64,000 bases of DNA from Oceanimonas smirnovii ATCC BAA-899 (GTDB taxonomy: Bacteria > Pseudomonadota > Gammaproteobacteria > Enterobacterales > Aeromonadaceae). Shown in pieces: positions 21,243 through 30,113 of the stretch. The DNA lies in the NCBI RefSeq assembly GCF_000381965.1, contig NZ_KB908464.1, positions 1-64,000 of the forward strand, given 5' to 3'. How positions within the stretch are numbered: the stretch's first letter is position 1; each line of letters starts with the position of its first letter. The notes below the pieces were generated by a model. It was not told where the DNA came from and did no database searches. It was given only the letters and a program-made list of their open reading frames with translations. The position numbers and the translations under genes were made by a program.

Positions 21243-21788
21243 TCAGAGAACTATATGTTCAAATTTAACACGCACTGACATGCCGGTTTTCAGTTCAACC
21301 TGAACATCGTCCCGGGTCACTTCCTTAATGGTAGCGGGAACCGGCGACTTGCCCAGCAAAACTTTGACACTCTGCTCTACCGCGAGTTTCGCAGGATCCA
21401 CTTTTTTTGCACGCGGACGGGGCTTTTTACCGGCCGGTTTTTCCTTGCGCGGGCCAAACACCTTTTCCTTGCTGTCTTTCAGCGCCTGTCTGGCGTGATC
21501 AATATGCTCCTGGGTCAGCTCACCGCAGGGGTTGCCGTCGAGGTCAACACGGCTCATGCCGGCCTTGAGGCCGTGCAGATAACGCCAGCTGGAGGTGTAC
21601 TGGCGCAACGCGGTGCGCAGCAAAGTCTTGGATACCTTGGGATCATCCGTCATGCGTGCCGCCAGATCCTGAAAGATACCAATCTTGAGCGGTTTGGCTT
21701 CGCCTTCCGCTACAAAACACTGGGGAAAGCACTCGGCCAGATAAGCAATGACTTCTTTACTGTTTTTCAGTTTTTCAGAGTTTTCCAT
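21243..21788 (-). CDS. proQ: RNA chaperone ProQ
   Basis: The 181-residue protein has the N-terminal FinO domain ([16 protein letters not shown] through [13 protein letters not shown]), a basic linker rich in Lys, Arg and Pro (about residues 100-130), and a C-terminal Tudor-like domain ending [10 protein letters not shown]. ProQ binds structured sRNAs and mRNA 3' ends. Downstream is prc and upstream msrC, matching the E. coli order. The start ATG is at 21788. Confidence 0.96.
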   Translation of the reverse strand: MENSEKLKNSKEVIAYLAECFPQCFVAEGEAKPLKIGIFQDLAARMTDDPKVSKTLLRTALRQYTSSWRYLHGLKAGMSRVDLDGNPCGELTQEHIDHARQALKDSKEKVFGPRKEKPAGKKPRPRAKKVDPAKLAVEQSVKVLLGKSPVPATIKEVTRDDVQVELKTGMSVRVKFEHIVL

Positions 21789-21879
21789 GAATTACCTTGG
21801 GGTTTGAAACCAGTGGGCGCACCGCCCGTTGAAACCGGCATATTATAAGGGCCACACCAACAAAAGCGACCCCGGCATA

Positions 21880-22341
21880 TTACAGTATTGGCAGTACAGC
21901 CCGCACCAACGCAGACAAGCCCTGTTCATCGTGGGCATCAAAGCGATTTAAGTCAGGGCTGTCAATGTCCAGCACGCCCCAAACCTGCCCGTCAGCATCA
22001 GCCAGCGGCACCACAATTTCAGAATTGCTGGCGGCATCACAGGCAATATGACCGTCAAATGCATTGACATCGGCTACCCGCTGCACCTGATTGGTTGCGG
22101 CTGCTGTGCCACAGACCCCTTTACCAACAGGAATACGCACGCAGGCAGGCTTGCCCTGGAACGGGCCCAGCACCAGTTCATTGCCGTCATGCAGGTAAAA
22201 GCCGACCCAGTTAATGTTATCGAGGGACAGGTTCAGCAGTGCCGACAGGTTGGCCAGCTTGGCAATACGGTTGGGTTCGCCTTCGCACAAGGCCAGTGCC
22301 TGAGCGGTCAGGCTTTGATAAAATGTGTGTTTTTCGCTCAT
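21880..22341 (-). CDS. msrC: Free methionine-(R)-sulfoxide reductase (GAF domain)
   Basis: This 153-residue GAF-fold enzyme reduces free Met-R-sulfoxide. The three redox cysteines are Cys67, Cys77 and Cys101, spaced 10 and 24 exactly as E. coli Cys84/94/118. NWVGFYL, VGKGVCGTAA and GVLDIDSP are family marks. It is upstream of proQ on the same strand and divergent from the ABC exporter gene. Confidence 0.93.
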   Translation of the reverse strand: MSEKHTFYQSLTAQALALCEGEPNRIAKLANLSALLNLSLDNINWVGFYLHDGNELVLGPFQGKPACVRIPVGKGVCGTAAATNQVQRVADVNAFDGHIACDAASNSEIVVPLADADGQVWGVLDIDSPDLNRFDAHDEQGLSALVRAVLPIL

Positions 22342-22414
22342 GGTGTCAGAGAGTTAACGGTTTTGGGTTAACTTACCTCCCCTTCGGGCAAATGAAAACC
22401 AAAGATGGTGATGA

Positions 22415-24202
22415 ATGGATAAAAAAGATTCAAACAGCCGGGTTTTGCACTGGTCCGGCCTGATCAGCATGATGCGGCGACATAAAAAACAGCTGATCAG
22501 AGCCCACCTGCTGGCCATTGCCGGCACCCTGCTGGCGGTGCCTGTTCCCCTGCTGATGCCATTGCTGGTAGACGAAGTGCTGCTTGAGCAACCCGGCAGC
22601 CTGATTGCAGCCCTGAACCCCATATTGCCTGACAACTGGCAGACCGGAGTGGGGTATATTTTAGCGGTGCTGGTGGTGACACTGTTGCTGCGCGTTATGG
22701 CCCTGGTATTCAATATTTTGCAGGGCCGGCAGTTTGCCCGGGTAGCCAAACACATTACCTTTCAGATCCGCCAGCGTCTTACCCGCCAGCTGATGCGCAC
22801 GCCCATGCGCACCTTTGAATCTGTGGGGGCAGGCAGTGTCAGCTCCCACTACATCACCGATGTGGAAACTCTTGACAAATTTCTGGGCGAAACCCTGAGC
22901 CGGCTGCTGATAAGCCTGCTGAGTGTGATAGGCACTGCCGTGGTGCTGTTGCTGCTGAACTGGCAGCTGGGGCTGTTTATTCTGCTGCTTAACCCTGTGG
23001 TAGTGTTTTTTTCGAGCCGGCTCGGCTCAAAGGTAAAGTATCTCAAACGCAATGAGAACAAGGCTTTTGAGCTGTTTCAGCAGGCGCTGGTAGAAACCCT
23101 GGACGGCATTCAGGAAATTCGTGCGGCCAACCGGGAGCGCCACTATCTGCGCCGGGTCATCGACAGGGCCCGTGGCGTACGGGATACCGCCATTGAATAT
23201 CACTGGAAAAGCGAAGCAGCCGGAAAGGCCAGTTTTCTGCTGTTTCTGTCCGGGGTGGAGTTATTTCGGGCCGTTGGCATGATCATGGTGTTGTTTACCG
23301 ATCTTACTGTAGGTCAGATCTTTGCGGTGTTCAGCTACCTCTGGTTTATGATGGGGCCGGTACAGGAGTTGCTCAATATGCAGTATTCCTTCTATGCCGC
23401 CGATGCCGCTCGTAAACGCATTAACAGCATGCTGGCACTGGGCGGCGAGCCTGAGAGTCAGGGCCGCGTTAATCCTTTTACCGGCACCACTACCCTGCCC
23501 ATTGATGTCAATCATCTGAGCTTTTCGTACGATGGTGAACGAAAAGTGCTGGATGACGTAAGCCTGAGCATTGCCGCCGGTGAAAAGGTCGCTCTGGTGG
23601 GTGCCAGTGGTGGTGGCAAGTCCACTTTTATTCAGCTGTTGCTGGGGCTTTACCCTGCCGACAGCGGCGATATTCGTTTTGGCGGTGTCAGCTGCAAGGA
23701 TATTGGCTTTTCCACCATTCGCGAGCATGTGGCCACCGTGCTGCAGCAGCCGGTGCTATTTAACGATACGGTGCGGGCCAACCTGAATCTGGGTGACGAA
23801 CACCATGATGATGCCATCTGGCAGGCACTGAAGGTGGCACAGCTTGATGAGGTCGTAGCGGCCATGGACAAGGGCCTGGATACGGAAGTGGGCCGGCGGG
23901 GAGTACGGCTCTCGGGCGGGCAACAACAGCGGCTGGCAGTGGCCCGCATGATCCTGAAAGACCCCGCCATTGTGATTCTGGATGAGGCCACCTCGGCGCT
24001 GGATACCGATACCGAGCAGCGGCTGCATCAGGCCATGTCCGGTTTTCTTAAAGGCCGCACCACCCTGATAGTGGCGCACCGGTTAAGTTCAGTACGCCAG
24101 GCAGACAGGGTAATCGTATTTGAAGACGGAAAAATCAGTCAGTCGGGCACTCATCATGAGTTGCTCGACCAGCCGGGGTTATATCGCACCCTGTACAGCT
24201 GA
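22415..24202 (+). CDS. ABC exporter, fused permease and ATPase (MsbA/MdlB-like)
   Basis: The 595-residue half-transporter has an N-terminal six-helix membrane domain (first helix about 31-50) and a C-terminal ATPase with Walker A GASGGGKST, signature LSGGQQQR, Walker B AIVILDEATSALD and H-loop VAHRLSS. It probably works as a homodimer exporting lipids or drugs; the substrate cannot be told from sequence. The ATG at 22415 is used; the ribosome site is weak. Its stop at 24202 directly abuts the convergent yebG stop at 24203. Confidence 0.88.
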   Translation: MDKKDSNSRVLHWSGLISMMRRHKKQLIRAHLLAIAGTLLAVPVPLLMPLLVDEVLLEQPGSLIAALNPILPDNWQTGVGYILAVLVVTLLLRVMALVFNILQGRQFARVAKHITFQIRQRLTRQLMRTPMRTFESVGAGSVSSHYITDVETLDKFLGETLSRLLISLLSVIGTAVVLLLLNWQLGLFILLLNPVVVFFSSRLGSKVKYLKRNENKAFELFQQALVETLDGIQEIRAANRERHYLRRVIDRARGVRDTAIEYHWKSEAAGKASFLLFLSGVELFRAVGMIMVLFTDLTVGQIFAVFSYLWFMMGPVQELLNMQYSFYAADAARKRINSMLALGGEPESQGRVNPFTGTTTLPIDVNHLSFSYDGERKVLDDVSLSIAAGEKVALVGASGGGKSTFIQLLLGLYPADSGDIRFGGVSCKDIGFSTIREHVATVLQQPVLFNDTVRANLNLGDEHHDDAIWQALKVAQLDEVVAAMDKGLDTEVGRRGVRLSGGQQQRLAVARMILKDPAIVILDEATSALDTDTEQRLHQAMSGFLKGRTTLIVAHRLSSVRQADRVIVFEDGKISQSGTHHELLDQPGLYRTLYS

Positions 24203-24499
24203 TCAGGCAACGGCCTTTACTGCCTTGTTATCTTCATTGCCGGCATCAGTGCTCTGCTTGCCGGCAGCTTTTACCGGCTTTTTCTTGGATCCCGCCAGCG
24301 CCTGCTGGTTTTCTGCCAGATACAGCGCCAGCGCTTCCCTGTCTTGCTCGTTAAGTGCGACCGGTGCCCCTTCCAGCACGGTTTCGATATGTTCAGCCTG
24401 ATCGAGCAGCCGGTCATAGGCATCGGCTTCTTTTTTGTTGGTGAAGATCATCTTCTCAATCCCATTACGCACAACACGATATTGAACTTCTACAGCCAT
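24203..24499 (-). CDS. yebG: SOS-inducible protein YebG
   Basis: The 98-residue protein begins MAVEVQYRVVRNG and continues EKMIFTNKKEADAYD, as in E. coli YebG (96 residues), a DNA-damage-inducible protein of unclear biochemical role. The C-terminus is a Lys/Ala-rich low-complexity tail. A perfect LexA box lies 15 bases upstream of the start codon, so SOS regulation is well supported. Confidence 0.94.
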   Translation of the reverse strand: MAVEVQYRVVRNGIEKMIFTNKKEADAYDRLLDQAEHIETVLEGAPVALNEQDREALALYLAENQQALAGSKKKPVKAAGKQSTDAGNEDNKAVKAVA

Positions 24500-24513
24500 A
24501 GTGGACTCCTTAT

Positions 24514-24529
24514 CTGTATAAACATACAG
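24514..24529. promoter_or_regulatory. LexA (SOS) box of yebG
   Basis: CTGTATAAACATACAG fits CTGT-N8-ACAG with an AT-rich centre and lies just upstream of yebG, the same placement as in E. coli. Confidence 0.92.
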
Positions 24530-24561
24530 TAAACAAGCATCCCTGTTATTTCAAGGGTTAA

Positions 24562-24590
24562 CTGGCAGCCCTGCTATTAAAGGCTAAAAT
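24562..24590 (+). promoter_or_regulatory. Promoter of the candidate small RNA
   Basis: CTGGCA (24562-24567) and TAAAAT (24585-24590) have a 17-base spacer. The predicted start at about 24598 is the GGGAG that opens the first hairpin of the RNA. Confidence 0.45.
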
Positions 24591-24597
24591 TTGTAAA

Positions 24598-24690
24598 GGG
24601 AGCGCCTGTCTGGCGTTCTCTTAGCGCACGGCTCAGTCAATGAGCCATTCCCCTGAGCCAGGTACACGGATTTCGTACCTGGCTTTTTTT
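24598..24690 (+). ncRNA. Candidate small RNA between yebG and tus
   Basis: There is no ORF here. Three successive hairpins are visible: GAG-CGCC/GGCG-(TT)-CTC at 24600-24620; GGCTCA/TGAGCC at 24630-24646; and a 10-bp terminator stem AGCCAGGTAC/GTACCTGGCT at 24656-24684 ending in seven T. A plausible promoter sits at the right distance upstream, giving a transcript of about 93 nt. The nearest upstream plus-strand gene ends about 400 bases away, beyond the oppositely oriented yebG, so this is not a gene terminator. It could alternatively be an attenuated leader of tus. No known sRNA family was recognised. Confidence 0.55.
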
Positions 24691-24743
24691 GTGCTGGCTT
24701 ACTGGCAAACAACGCCGATCTGTATTAGATTAAAAGCTTATAT

Positions 24744-24759
24744 TTGTATGTTGGCATAA
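24744..24759 (+). promoter_or_regulatory. Putative Ter site overlapping the tus 5' region
   Basis: TTGTATGTTGGCATAA ends three bases before the tus ATG. GTATGTTG is identical to the conserved first half of E. coli Ter, and TAACTTA follows with a three-base insertion relative to E. coli. E. coli tus is autoregulated by TerB in the same place. An exact second copy is at 34370-34385. Confidence 0.55.
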
Positions 24760-24762
24760 CTT

Positions 24763-25662
24763 ATGTTTACTCTGGCCGCCGAATTACGTCACACCATGGA
24801 TCAACTGGAGCTGGCTCTGGCAGAGCTTAACCAGCACCTGCGCCAGCAGGCAGGATCAGCGCCGGTAGCTGCCGCCTGGTTGCTGCCGCAAACACCCACG
24901 GGCAAAGAGCACGAGCCGGTAGAGATCATCACCATAGAAGAACACATGGCCGGCCTTCCTGCCCTTGATGCAGCCCTTGCCGCCTTTGGCCGCTGGCATA
25001 TCTCGCCCGGTTGCTCCGCCAAAGCCAGCTTTCGGCTGCCGGGCTTTGTGCTGCTCCCTGCAGCCAGCCACTCAGTCATCGCTCCTCTGGTAGAAGAGGT
25101 GAATCACCTTAAGCAGACCTTTCGTGCTCTGGTACAGCGACTGGACGACAAAGACAAAAAGTTCACTCTGGTGCACGACACCTTTCCGGGTCTGATCACC
25201 CTGCAGGTATATCGTCAGCTCACGCTGCTGCCCCATACCGCTTCACGGCTAGGCTTTACCTGGGCCAACAAGCAAATTATTCAGAAGGTAGACAAGATAA
25301 AACTGGTGGAGCAACTTATGCAAAGCCGGCTCTCCCCTCCTCCGCTGGTGGATGAGCACACCTGGCTGCAATGTATCGACCGTGAAATTTACGATGTAAA
25401 ACGTCTGCCCGCTCACATTGAACTGCGCCTGCGCCGGCCAGTCAAAACCCATCCCATGGTCAATGTGCGCTGGCATGAACAGCTCACACCCCGTCAGCAG
25501 CAATTCAAGGCGCACCTGCCGCTGATATTGTGCCAGGATGAACTGCCGGCAGTCACGCCGTTGGGAAACTATCCTCCCGCAAACACCCGCAAGCGACGCA
25601 GTGCGCGCATTGGCGGTGAGCCCTTGATTCCGCGGCTGCATATTTATCCGTATCAGCCCTGA
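24763..25662 (+). CDS. tus: DNA replication terminus site-binding protein Tus
   Basis: The 299-residue protein (E. coli Tus 309) shows the family marks SFRLPGFVLL (DNA-binding strand), FPGLITLQVYRQLT, GFTWANKQIIQ, LRRPVKTHPMVNVRW and the ending IPRLHIYPY. Tus bound to Ter arrests replication forks in a polar manner. The Ter-like 16-mer immediately upstream suggests autoregulation. There is no good Shine-Dalgarno, since the Ter-like site occupies that space. It marks the window as probably lying in the replication terminus half of the chromosome (inference). Confidence 0.93.
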   Translation: MFTLAAELRHTMDQLELALAELNQHLRQQAGSAPVAAAWLLPQTPTGKEHEPVEIITIEEHMAGLPALDAALAAFGRWHISPGCSAKASFRLPGFVLLPAASHSVIAPLVEEVNHLKQTFRALVQRLDDKDKKFTLVHDTFPGLITLQVYRQLTLLPHTASRLGFTWANKQIIQKVDKIKLVEQLMQSRLSPPPLVDEHTWLQCIDREIYDVKRLPAHIELRLRRPVKTHPMVNVRWHEQLTPRQQQFKAHLPLILCQDELPAVTPLGNYPPANTRKRRSARIGGEPLIPRLHIYPYQP

Positions 25663-25725
25663 CATACTGCTGAGTGGCAGTGTTATCATGGCATAATGTT
25701 TCTTTTGTAACTGCTGGAGCCCGAA

Positions 25726-26916
25726 ATGGCGCTGCCCCTTTCATTACTGTTGCTGCTGGCAAGCCTGGCCGGGCTGACGCCCCTTGCCATCGACATGTAT
25801 CTCCCCAGCCTGCCCACCATTGCTGAAGATCTGGGTGTGCCCGTGTCACAGGCACAGCTGACCATCAGTGTTTATCTGGCCGGCTTTGCGCTGGGCCAGC
25901 TGTTTTACGGGCCGCTGGCCGATGCCACCGGGCGCAAGCCGGTGATGCTCGGCGGACTGGCGCTGTTTACCCTGGCAAGCCTGGGCTGTGCCTTTGCTAA
26001 CAGCATTGAAACCCTGATGACCTTTCGGTTGCTGCAGGCACTGGGCGGGGCCGCCGGATCTGTGGTGCTCAACGCGCTGCTCAGAGACATGTTTGAGCGG
26101 GACATGTTCGCCAGAGTCATGTCCATGGTCATTCTGGTGATGACACTGGCACCGCTGGTGGCTCCCATTATTGGCGGCTATCTGTTGCTGGTGGGGCACT
26201 GGCACAGCATTTTTGTGCTGCTGGCAGTCATTGGTGCCCTGGTCTCGGTCGCGCTGGCGTTGCGCATTCCGGAAACCTTAAAGCCCGAGCACCGGCAATC
26301 GTTTCGTATCTGGCCGGTGCTGCAGAACTACAGCCGGGTGCTGCGCCATCGCGCCGCCCTGGGTTACATTGGCTGTGGCGGTCTCACTACCGCCGCCATG
26401 TTTGCGTTTATTTCCGGCTCGCCGCTGGTCTATATCGAGTTGTATGGTGTCCCTCCCGAGCGCTATGGTCTGCTGTTTGCCCTGAACATAGTGCTGATGA
26501 TGGTGCTGACCTTTGCCAACAGCCGGCTGGTAAAACACCTGGGCAGTGATCGTCTGCTGAAAACCGGCCTGATACTGGCGGCGGTAGCGGCGATGGCGCT
26601 GCTGTTTTTTGGCATCACCGGCATCGGTGGTCTGTGGGGGCTGGTGCCCGCCATTATGCTGCTGATAGCGCAAATCAGTCTGGTGGGGGCCAATTCCATG
26701 GCCGGGCTGCTCAGTCATTTTCCCGAGTCGGCAGGCACTGCCTCGGCGCTGGCCGGCACAGTGCGCTTTGGTCTGGGTGCGCTGGCCACCTTTGCGGTCA
26801 ATGCCAGCCATGCCCTTTCTGCCCTGCCCATGACCCTGGTGATGAGCCTGTGCGCCTGGCTGGCGCTGGCCAGCTATTGGTTACTGGTGCGGCCGGCGCT
26901 GACAGCACCAGCATAA
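25726..26916 (+). CDS. Bcr/CflA-family multidrug efflux MFS transporter
   Basis: The 396-residue protein with about 12 membrane helices begins LLASLAGLTPLAIDMYLPSLPTIAEDL, the signature start of Bcr/CflA transporters, and carries the MFS loop motif GPLADATGRKPVML. These inner-membrane proton antiporters export bicyclomycin, chloramphenicol or sulfonamides; the real substrate is unknown here. It lies 63 bases downstream of tus and might share its transcript. The ATG at 25726 places the first helix correctly. Confidence 0.87.
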   Translation: MALPLSLLLLLASLAGLTPLAIDMYLPSLPTIAEDLGVPVSQAQLTISVYLAGFALGQLFYGPLADATGRKPVMLGGLALFTLASLGCAFANSIETLMTFRLLQALGGAAGSVVLNALLRDMFERDMFARVMSMVILVMTLAPLVAPIIGGYLLLVGHWHSIFVLLAVIGALVSVALALRIPETLKPEHRQSFRIWPVLQNYSRVLRHRAALGYIGCGGLTTAAMFAFISGSPLVYIELYGVPPERYGLLFALNIVLMMVLTFANSRLVKHLGSDRLLKTGLILAAVAAMALLFFGITGIGGLWGLVPAIMLLIAQISLVGANSMAGLLSHFPESAGTASALAGTVRFGLGALATFAVNASHALSALPMTLVMSLCAWLALASYWLLVRPALTAPA

Positions 26917-27021
26917 TTTATGCAACAGCAGCCCTTTTTTTACTACCGGTGCAAGTGATATAACTAAAAGGCATCGCTTTGCGATCACATTCGCTTTTAT
27001 CAAGAAGGAATTGACAACACT

Positions 27022-28212
27022 ATGTTTGAGAAGGTCACTGCTGCTCCGGCGGATCCTATTCTGGGTCTGACCGATGCGTTCCGCAAAGATGCCCGTACCG
27101 ATAAAATCAATCTGGGCGTAGGTATCTACAAAGACGAAGCCGGTCAGACCCCGGTACTGCGCTGTGTCAAAAAGGCTGAAGCCCGCCTGGTGCAAGAGCA
27201 AACCACCAAAAACTATCTCAGCATAGAAGGCATTGAGGCCTATGGTCAGGTAGTACAGAAGCTGCTGTTTGGTGATGGTGCCGCCATTATTGCCGACAAA
27301 CGTGCCCGCACCGCTCAGGCACCGGGCGGCACTGGTGCCCTGCGCATTGCCGGCGAGTTTATTGCCCGTCAGCTGGACACCAACACCATCTGGATCTCCA
27401 ATCCTACCTGGGCCAACCACAGAGCCGTGTTTACCGCAGCCGGCCTTGAAGTAAAAGAATACGGCTACTATAACGCCGACACCAAGGATCTCGACTTTGA
27501 CGCCATGCTCGCCAGCCTGGAAGATGCCAAAGCCGGTGATGTGGTGCTGTTCCACGGCTGCTGCCACAACCCTACCGGCATTGATCCCACTCAGGCGCAG
27601 TGGCAGCAACTGGCCAAACTGGCCGCCGACAAGGGCTGGCTGCCCATGTTCGACTTTGCCTACCAGGGCTTTGCTCAGGGTACGGAAGAAGACGCCTATG
27701 GCCTGCGTGAGTTTGCCAAACACAATGCCGAGTTGCTGATTGCCAGTTCTTTTTCCAAGAACTTCGGCCTCTACAACGAGCGTGTGGGTGCCTTTACCCT
27801 GGTTGCCGCTGATGAAGACACCGCCAATACCAGCTTCAGCCAGGTGAAAGCCATTATTCGCGCCAACTACTCCAACCCGCCGTCTCATGGTGCCAACGTG
27901 GTGGCCATGGTCGCCAACGATCCTGAGCTGTATGCCGACTGGCAGGCCGAGCTCAAGGAAATGCGCGACCGCATTCAGGAAATGCGCACCCTGTTTGTGG
28001 AGAAGCTGGCCGCCCGTGGTGTTAATCAGGACTTCAGCTTTATTGCCCGTCAAAATGGCATGTTCTCGTTCTCGGGTCTGTCCAAAGAGCAGGTAGCCCG
28101 CCTGAAAGACGAGTTTGGTATCTACATTGTTGGCTCCGGCCGTATCAGTGTGGCCGGTATTACCAAGGCCAATATCGACGCTCTGTGCGACGGCATTGCT
28201 GCCGTACTGTAA
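27022..28212 (+). CDS. aspC: Aspartate aminotransferase (aromatic aminotransferase family)
   Basis: This 396-residue class I PLP aminotransferase is closely similar to E. coli Asp[53 protein letters not shown] and [14 protein letters not shown], with the PLP lysine at Lys246. It interconverts aspartate and oxaloacetate with glutamate as partner. TyrB-type aromatic activity cannot be excluded. AAGAAGGAAT precedes the ATG at 27022. A strong bidirectional terminator separates it from the convergent chemoreceptor gene. Confidence 0.95.
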   Translation: MFEKVTAAPADPILGLTDAFRKDARTDKINLGVGIYKDEAGQTPVLRCVKKAEARLVQEQTTKNYLSIEGIEAYGQVVQKLLFGDGAAIIADKRARTAQAPGGTGALRIAGEFIARQLDTNTIWISNPTWANHRAVFTAAGLEVKEYGYYNADTKDLDFDAMLASLEDAKAGDVVLFHGCCHNPTGIDPTQAQWQQLAKLAADKGWLPMFDFAYQGFAQGTEEDAYGLREFAKHNAELLIASSFSKNFGLYNERVGAFTLVAADEDTANTSFSQVKAIIRANYSNPPSHGANVVAMVANDPELYADWQAELKEMRDRIQEMRTLFVEKLAARGVNQDFSFIARQNGMFSFSGLSKEQVARLKDEFGIYIVGSGRISVAGITKANIDALCDGIAAVL

Positions 28213-28232
28213 GCAGGTACGCCGCTGACAGC

Positions 28233-28260
28233 AAAAAGCCCCGCACAGCGGGGCTTTTTT
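28233..28260. terminator. Bidirectional terminator between aspC and the chemoreceptor gene
   Basis: The stem AAAAGCCCCGC/GCGGGGCTTTT has a three-base loop, with A tracts on one side and T tracts on the other. It works for both convergent genes. Confidence 0.92.
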
Positions 28261-28279
28261 ATTGCGGTAAGAATTGTGC

Positions 28280-29902
28280 TTAAATCACAAAGCGGCTGAC
28301 CAGACTGTTCAGCTCACCGGCAAGGCGCGCCAGCTCCTGGCTGGAAGCACTGGTCTGGTTGGCACCGGCCGCACTCTGTACCGACAGATCCCTGATATTC
28401 ACCAGATTGCCATCCACTTCCCGCGACACATGCGCCTGCTCTTCCGCCGCACTGGCAATGGCGATATTGCGATCATTAATACCGGCAATGCTGGTGGCAA
28501 TCTGCGCCAGCGCTTCACCGGCCTCACGGGCAATATTAAGAGTGCCGCTGGTACGCTCATTGCTGCTCTTCATGGCAATAACCGCATTCTGAGATCCTTG
28601 CTGCACCGCCTGGATCATCTGTTCAATTTCCTTGGTCGACTCCTGAGTGCGATATGCCAGCGCCCTGACTTCATCGGCTACCACCGCAAAACCGCGGCCC
28701 GACTCACCGGCCCGGGCAGCTTCAATGGCAGCGTTCAGTGCCAGCAGGTTGGTCTGATCGGCAATGGCCCGGATCACATCCAGCACTGTGGTGATGTCAT
28801 TTACCCGCACCGCCAGACTCTCTATATTACCCATGGTTTCGCCAATTTCACCGGCCAGGCCTTCAATTGAAGTGACCGTCTGGCCCACCCGGTCCCGGCC
28901 GAACTGAGCACGCTCATCCGCCAGCTCCGACTCACGGGATGTACTGGACGCATTGCGCGCCACCTCTTCTACTGCTGTGGTCATTTCGGTAACCGCGGTA
29001 GCGGCCTGCTCCAGCTCCTGGCTTTGCTGATGCAGGCCTCTGGTCGACGCTTCTGTCACCGAGCTGAGCTGCTCGGAGGTAGAAGCAAGCTGATGAGAGG
29101 AGTCGCTGATAAGCCGCACTGTTTCTTTCAGGCTGTTCTGCATTTGCTGCAATGACTGCAGCAGGCGGGCAGGCTCATCATTCCCTTCCACGTTTACCGG
29201 CCAGGTCAAATCACCACCGGCAATGACTTTGGCTACTTTTACTGCATCGCTGATCGGGTGCACTATACTGCGGGTCAGCAGCAGAGCCAGCACGCTCATA
29301 CCCGCCAGCGCCAGCAGCAGCAAGCCAACTATCGCATTACGCGACAGAGCATAAACCTCATCGGTTTCAGTATTGGTCTGGTCAATGCGCTGATGCTGTA
29401 CCTGATTCAGCTCACGCAGCAGATCGGCCAGCTGCTCGGCCAGGGGAGCCAGCTCCAGCCGCGACGCCAGGTTGGCACCGGCCAGATCGCCTCGCTCGGC
29501 CTGACGCATAATGCGTTCGTTGGCCTGCCAGTAGCGCGCTTCCACGGTTTCAAAACGCTGCAGCAACTCACGCACTTCCGGCATTTGCGCCAAACCGTCA
29601 TATTCACGTTTAAACTCAGCAAGCTTGCGTTTGGCCGCTTCCAGATTGGCCCGGGATTCGGCCCGTTTGTCCGGCTCGGCCGAATTTGCCAGCGCCAGGC
29701 TGTGCAGACGAATGCGAAGAAATTCCTTATCAATATTTTCTACGGCTGTCAGGCTGGGAACCCGATGCATCGACAGTATGGTTATTTGATCATTAAGCCT
29801 GTCCAGCTGCAGAATACTGAGCATGCCCAGAATCAACATCAGTGCGCCAATCACACCAAACGACAGGGCAGCCCTCAGGCCAATATTTATATTACGCAAC
29901 AC
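28280..29902 (-). CDS. Methyl-accepting chemotaxis protein (four-helix-bundle sensor)
   Basis: The 540-residue receptor has a first membrane helix at about 10-30, a periplasmic helical-bundle sensor of about 155 residues, a second helix at about 188-210, then a HAMP domain and the signalling domain with the hairpin tip [32 protein letters not shown]. The sensor resembles the 4HB_MCP/TarH type; the ligand is unknown. It signals to CheA/CheW in the cytoplasm. It is a single gene, with 211 bases upstream to the divergent pqiA. Confidence 0.93.
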   Translation of the reverse strand: MLRNINIGLRAALSFGVIGALMLILGMLSILQLDRLNDQITILSMHRVPSLTAVENIDKEFLRIRLHSLALANSAEPDKRAESRANLEAAKRKLAEFKREYDGLAQMPEVRELLQRFETVEARYWQANERIMRQAERGDLAGANLASRLELAPLAEQLADLLRELNQVQHQRIDQTNTETDEVYALSRNAIVGLLLLALAGMSVLALLLTRSIVHPISDAVKVAKVIAGGDLTWPVNVEGNDEPARLLQSLQQMQNSLKETVRLISDSSHQLASTSEQLSSVTEASTRGLHQQSQELEQAATAVTEMTTAVEEVARNASSTSRESELADERAQFGRDRVGQTVTSIEGLAGEIGETMGNIESLAVRVNDITTVLDVIRAIADQTNLLALNAAIEAARAGESGRGFAVVADEVRALAYRTQESTKEIEQMIQAVQQGSQNAVIAMKSSNERTSGTLNIAREAGEALAQIATSIAGINDRNIAIASAAEEQAHVSREVDGNLVNIRDLSVQSAAGANQTSASSQELARLAGELNSLVSRFVI

Positions 29903-30059
29903 GCTTGCATGCTCTCCTTTTCAATTTATTACAACATTGTCATCAAACCGTCATGACACATTCATCTTATCGGCAGCGGTACCAAAACATGACTAAAAAT
30001 GTGATCTGTGTTGCTAAGTGAAGATTATATGTACAGGGGTGTGATTCGACTTTATTACT

Positions 30060-30073
30060 GATAGGTAACTATC
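30060..30073. promoter_or_regulatory. Palindrome upstream of pqiA
   Basis: GATAG-GTAA-CTATC is a 5-bp arm palindrome 41 bases before the pqiA start, in the pqiA/chemoreceptor divergent gap. It could be an operator. pqiAB is SoxRS-controlled in E. coli, but no convincing SoxS box was read here. Confidence 0.3.
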
Positions 30074-30113
30074 GTAGTATCAAGGCACTGATTTTATTTG
30101 CATTAGGTCATCT

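Noticed and set aside
29996-30016. TGTGATCTGTGTTGC as a CRP site upstream of pqiA
   Set aside because: Only the left half-site matches; the right half does not.
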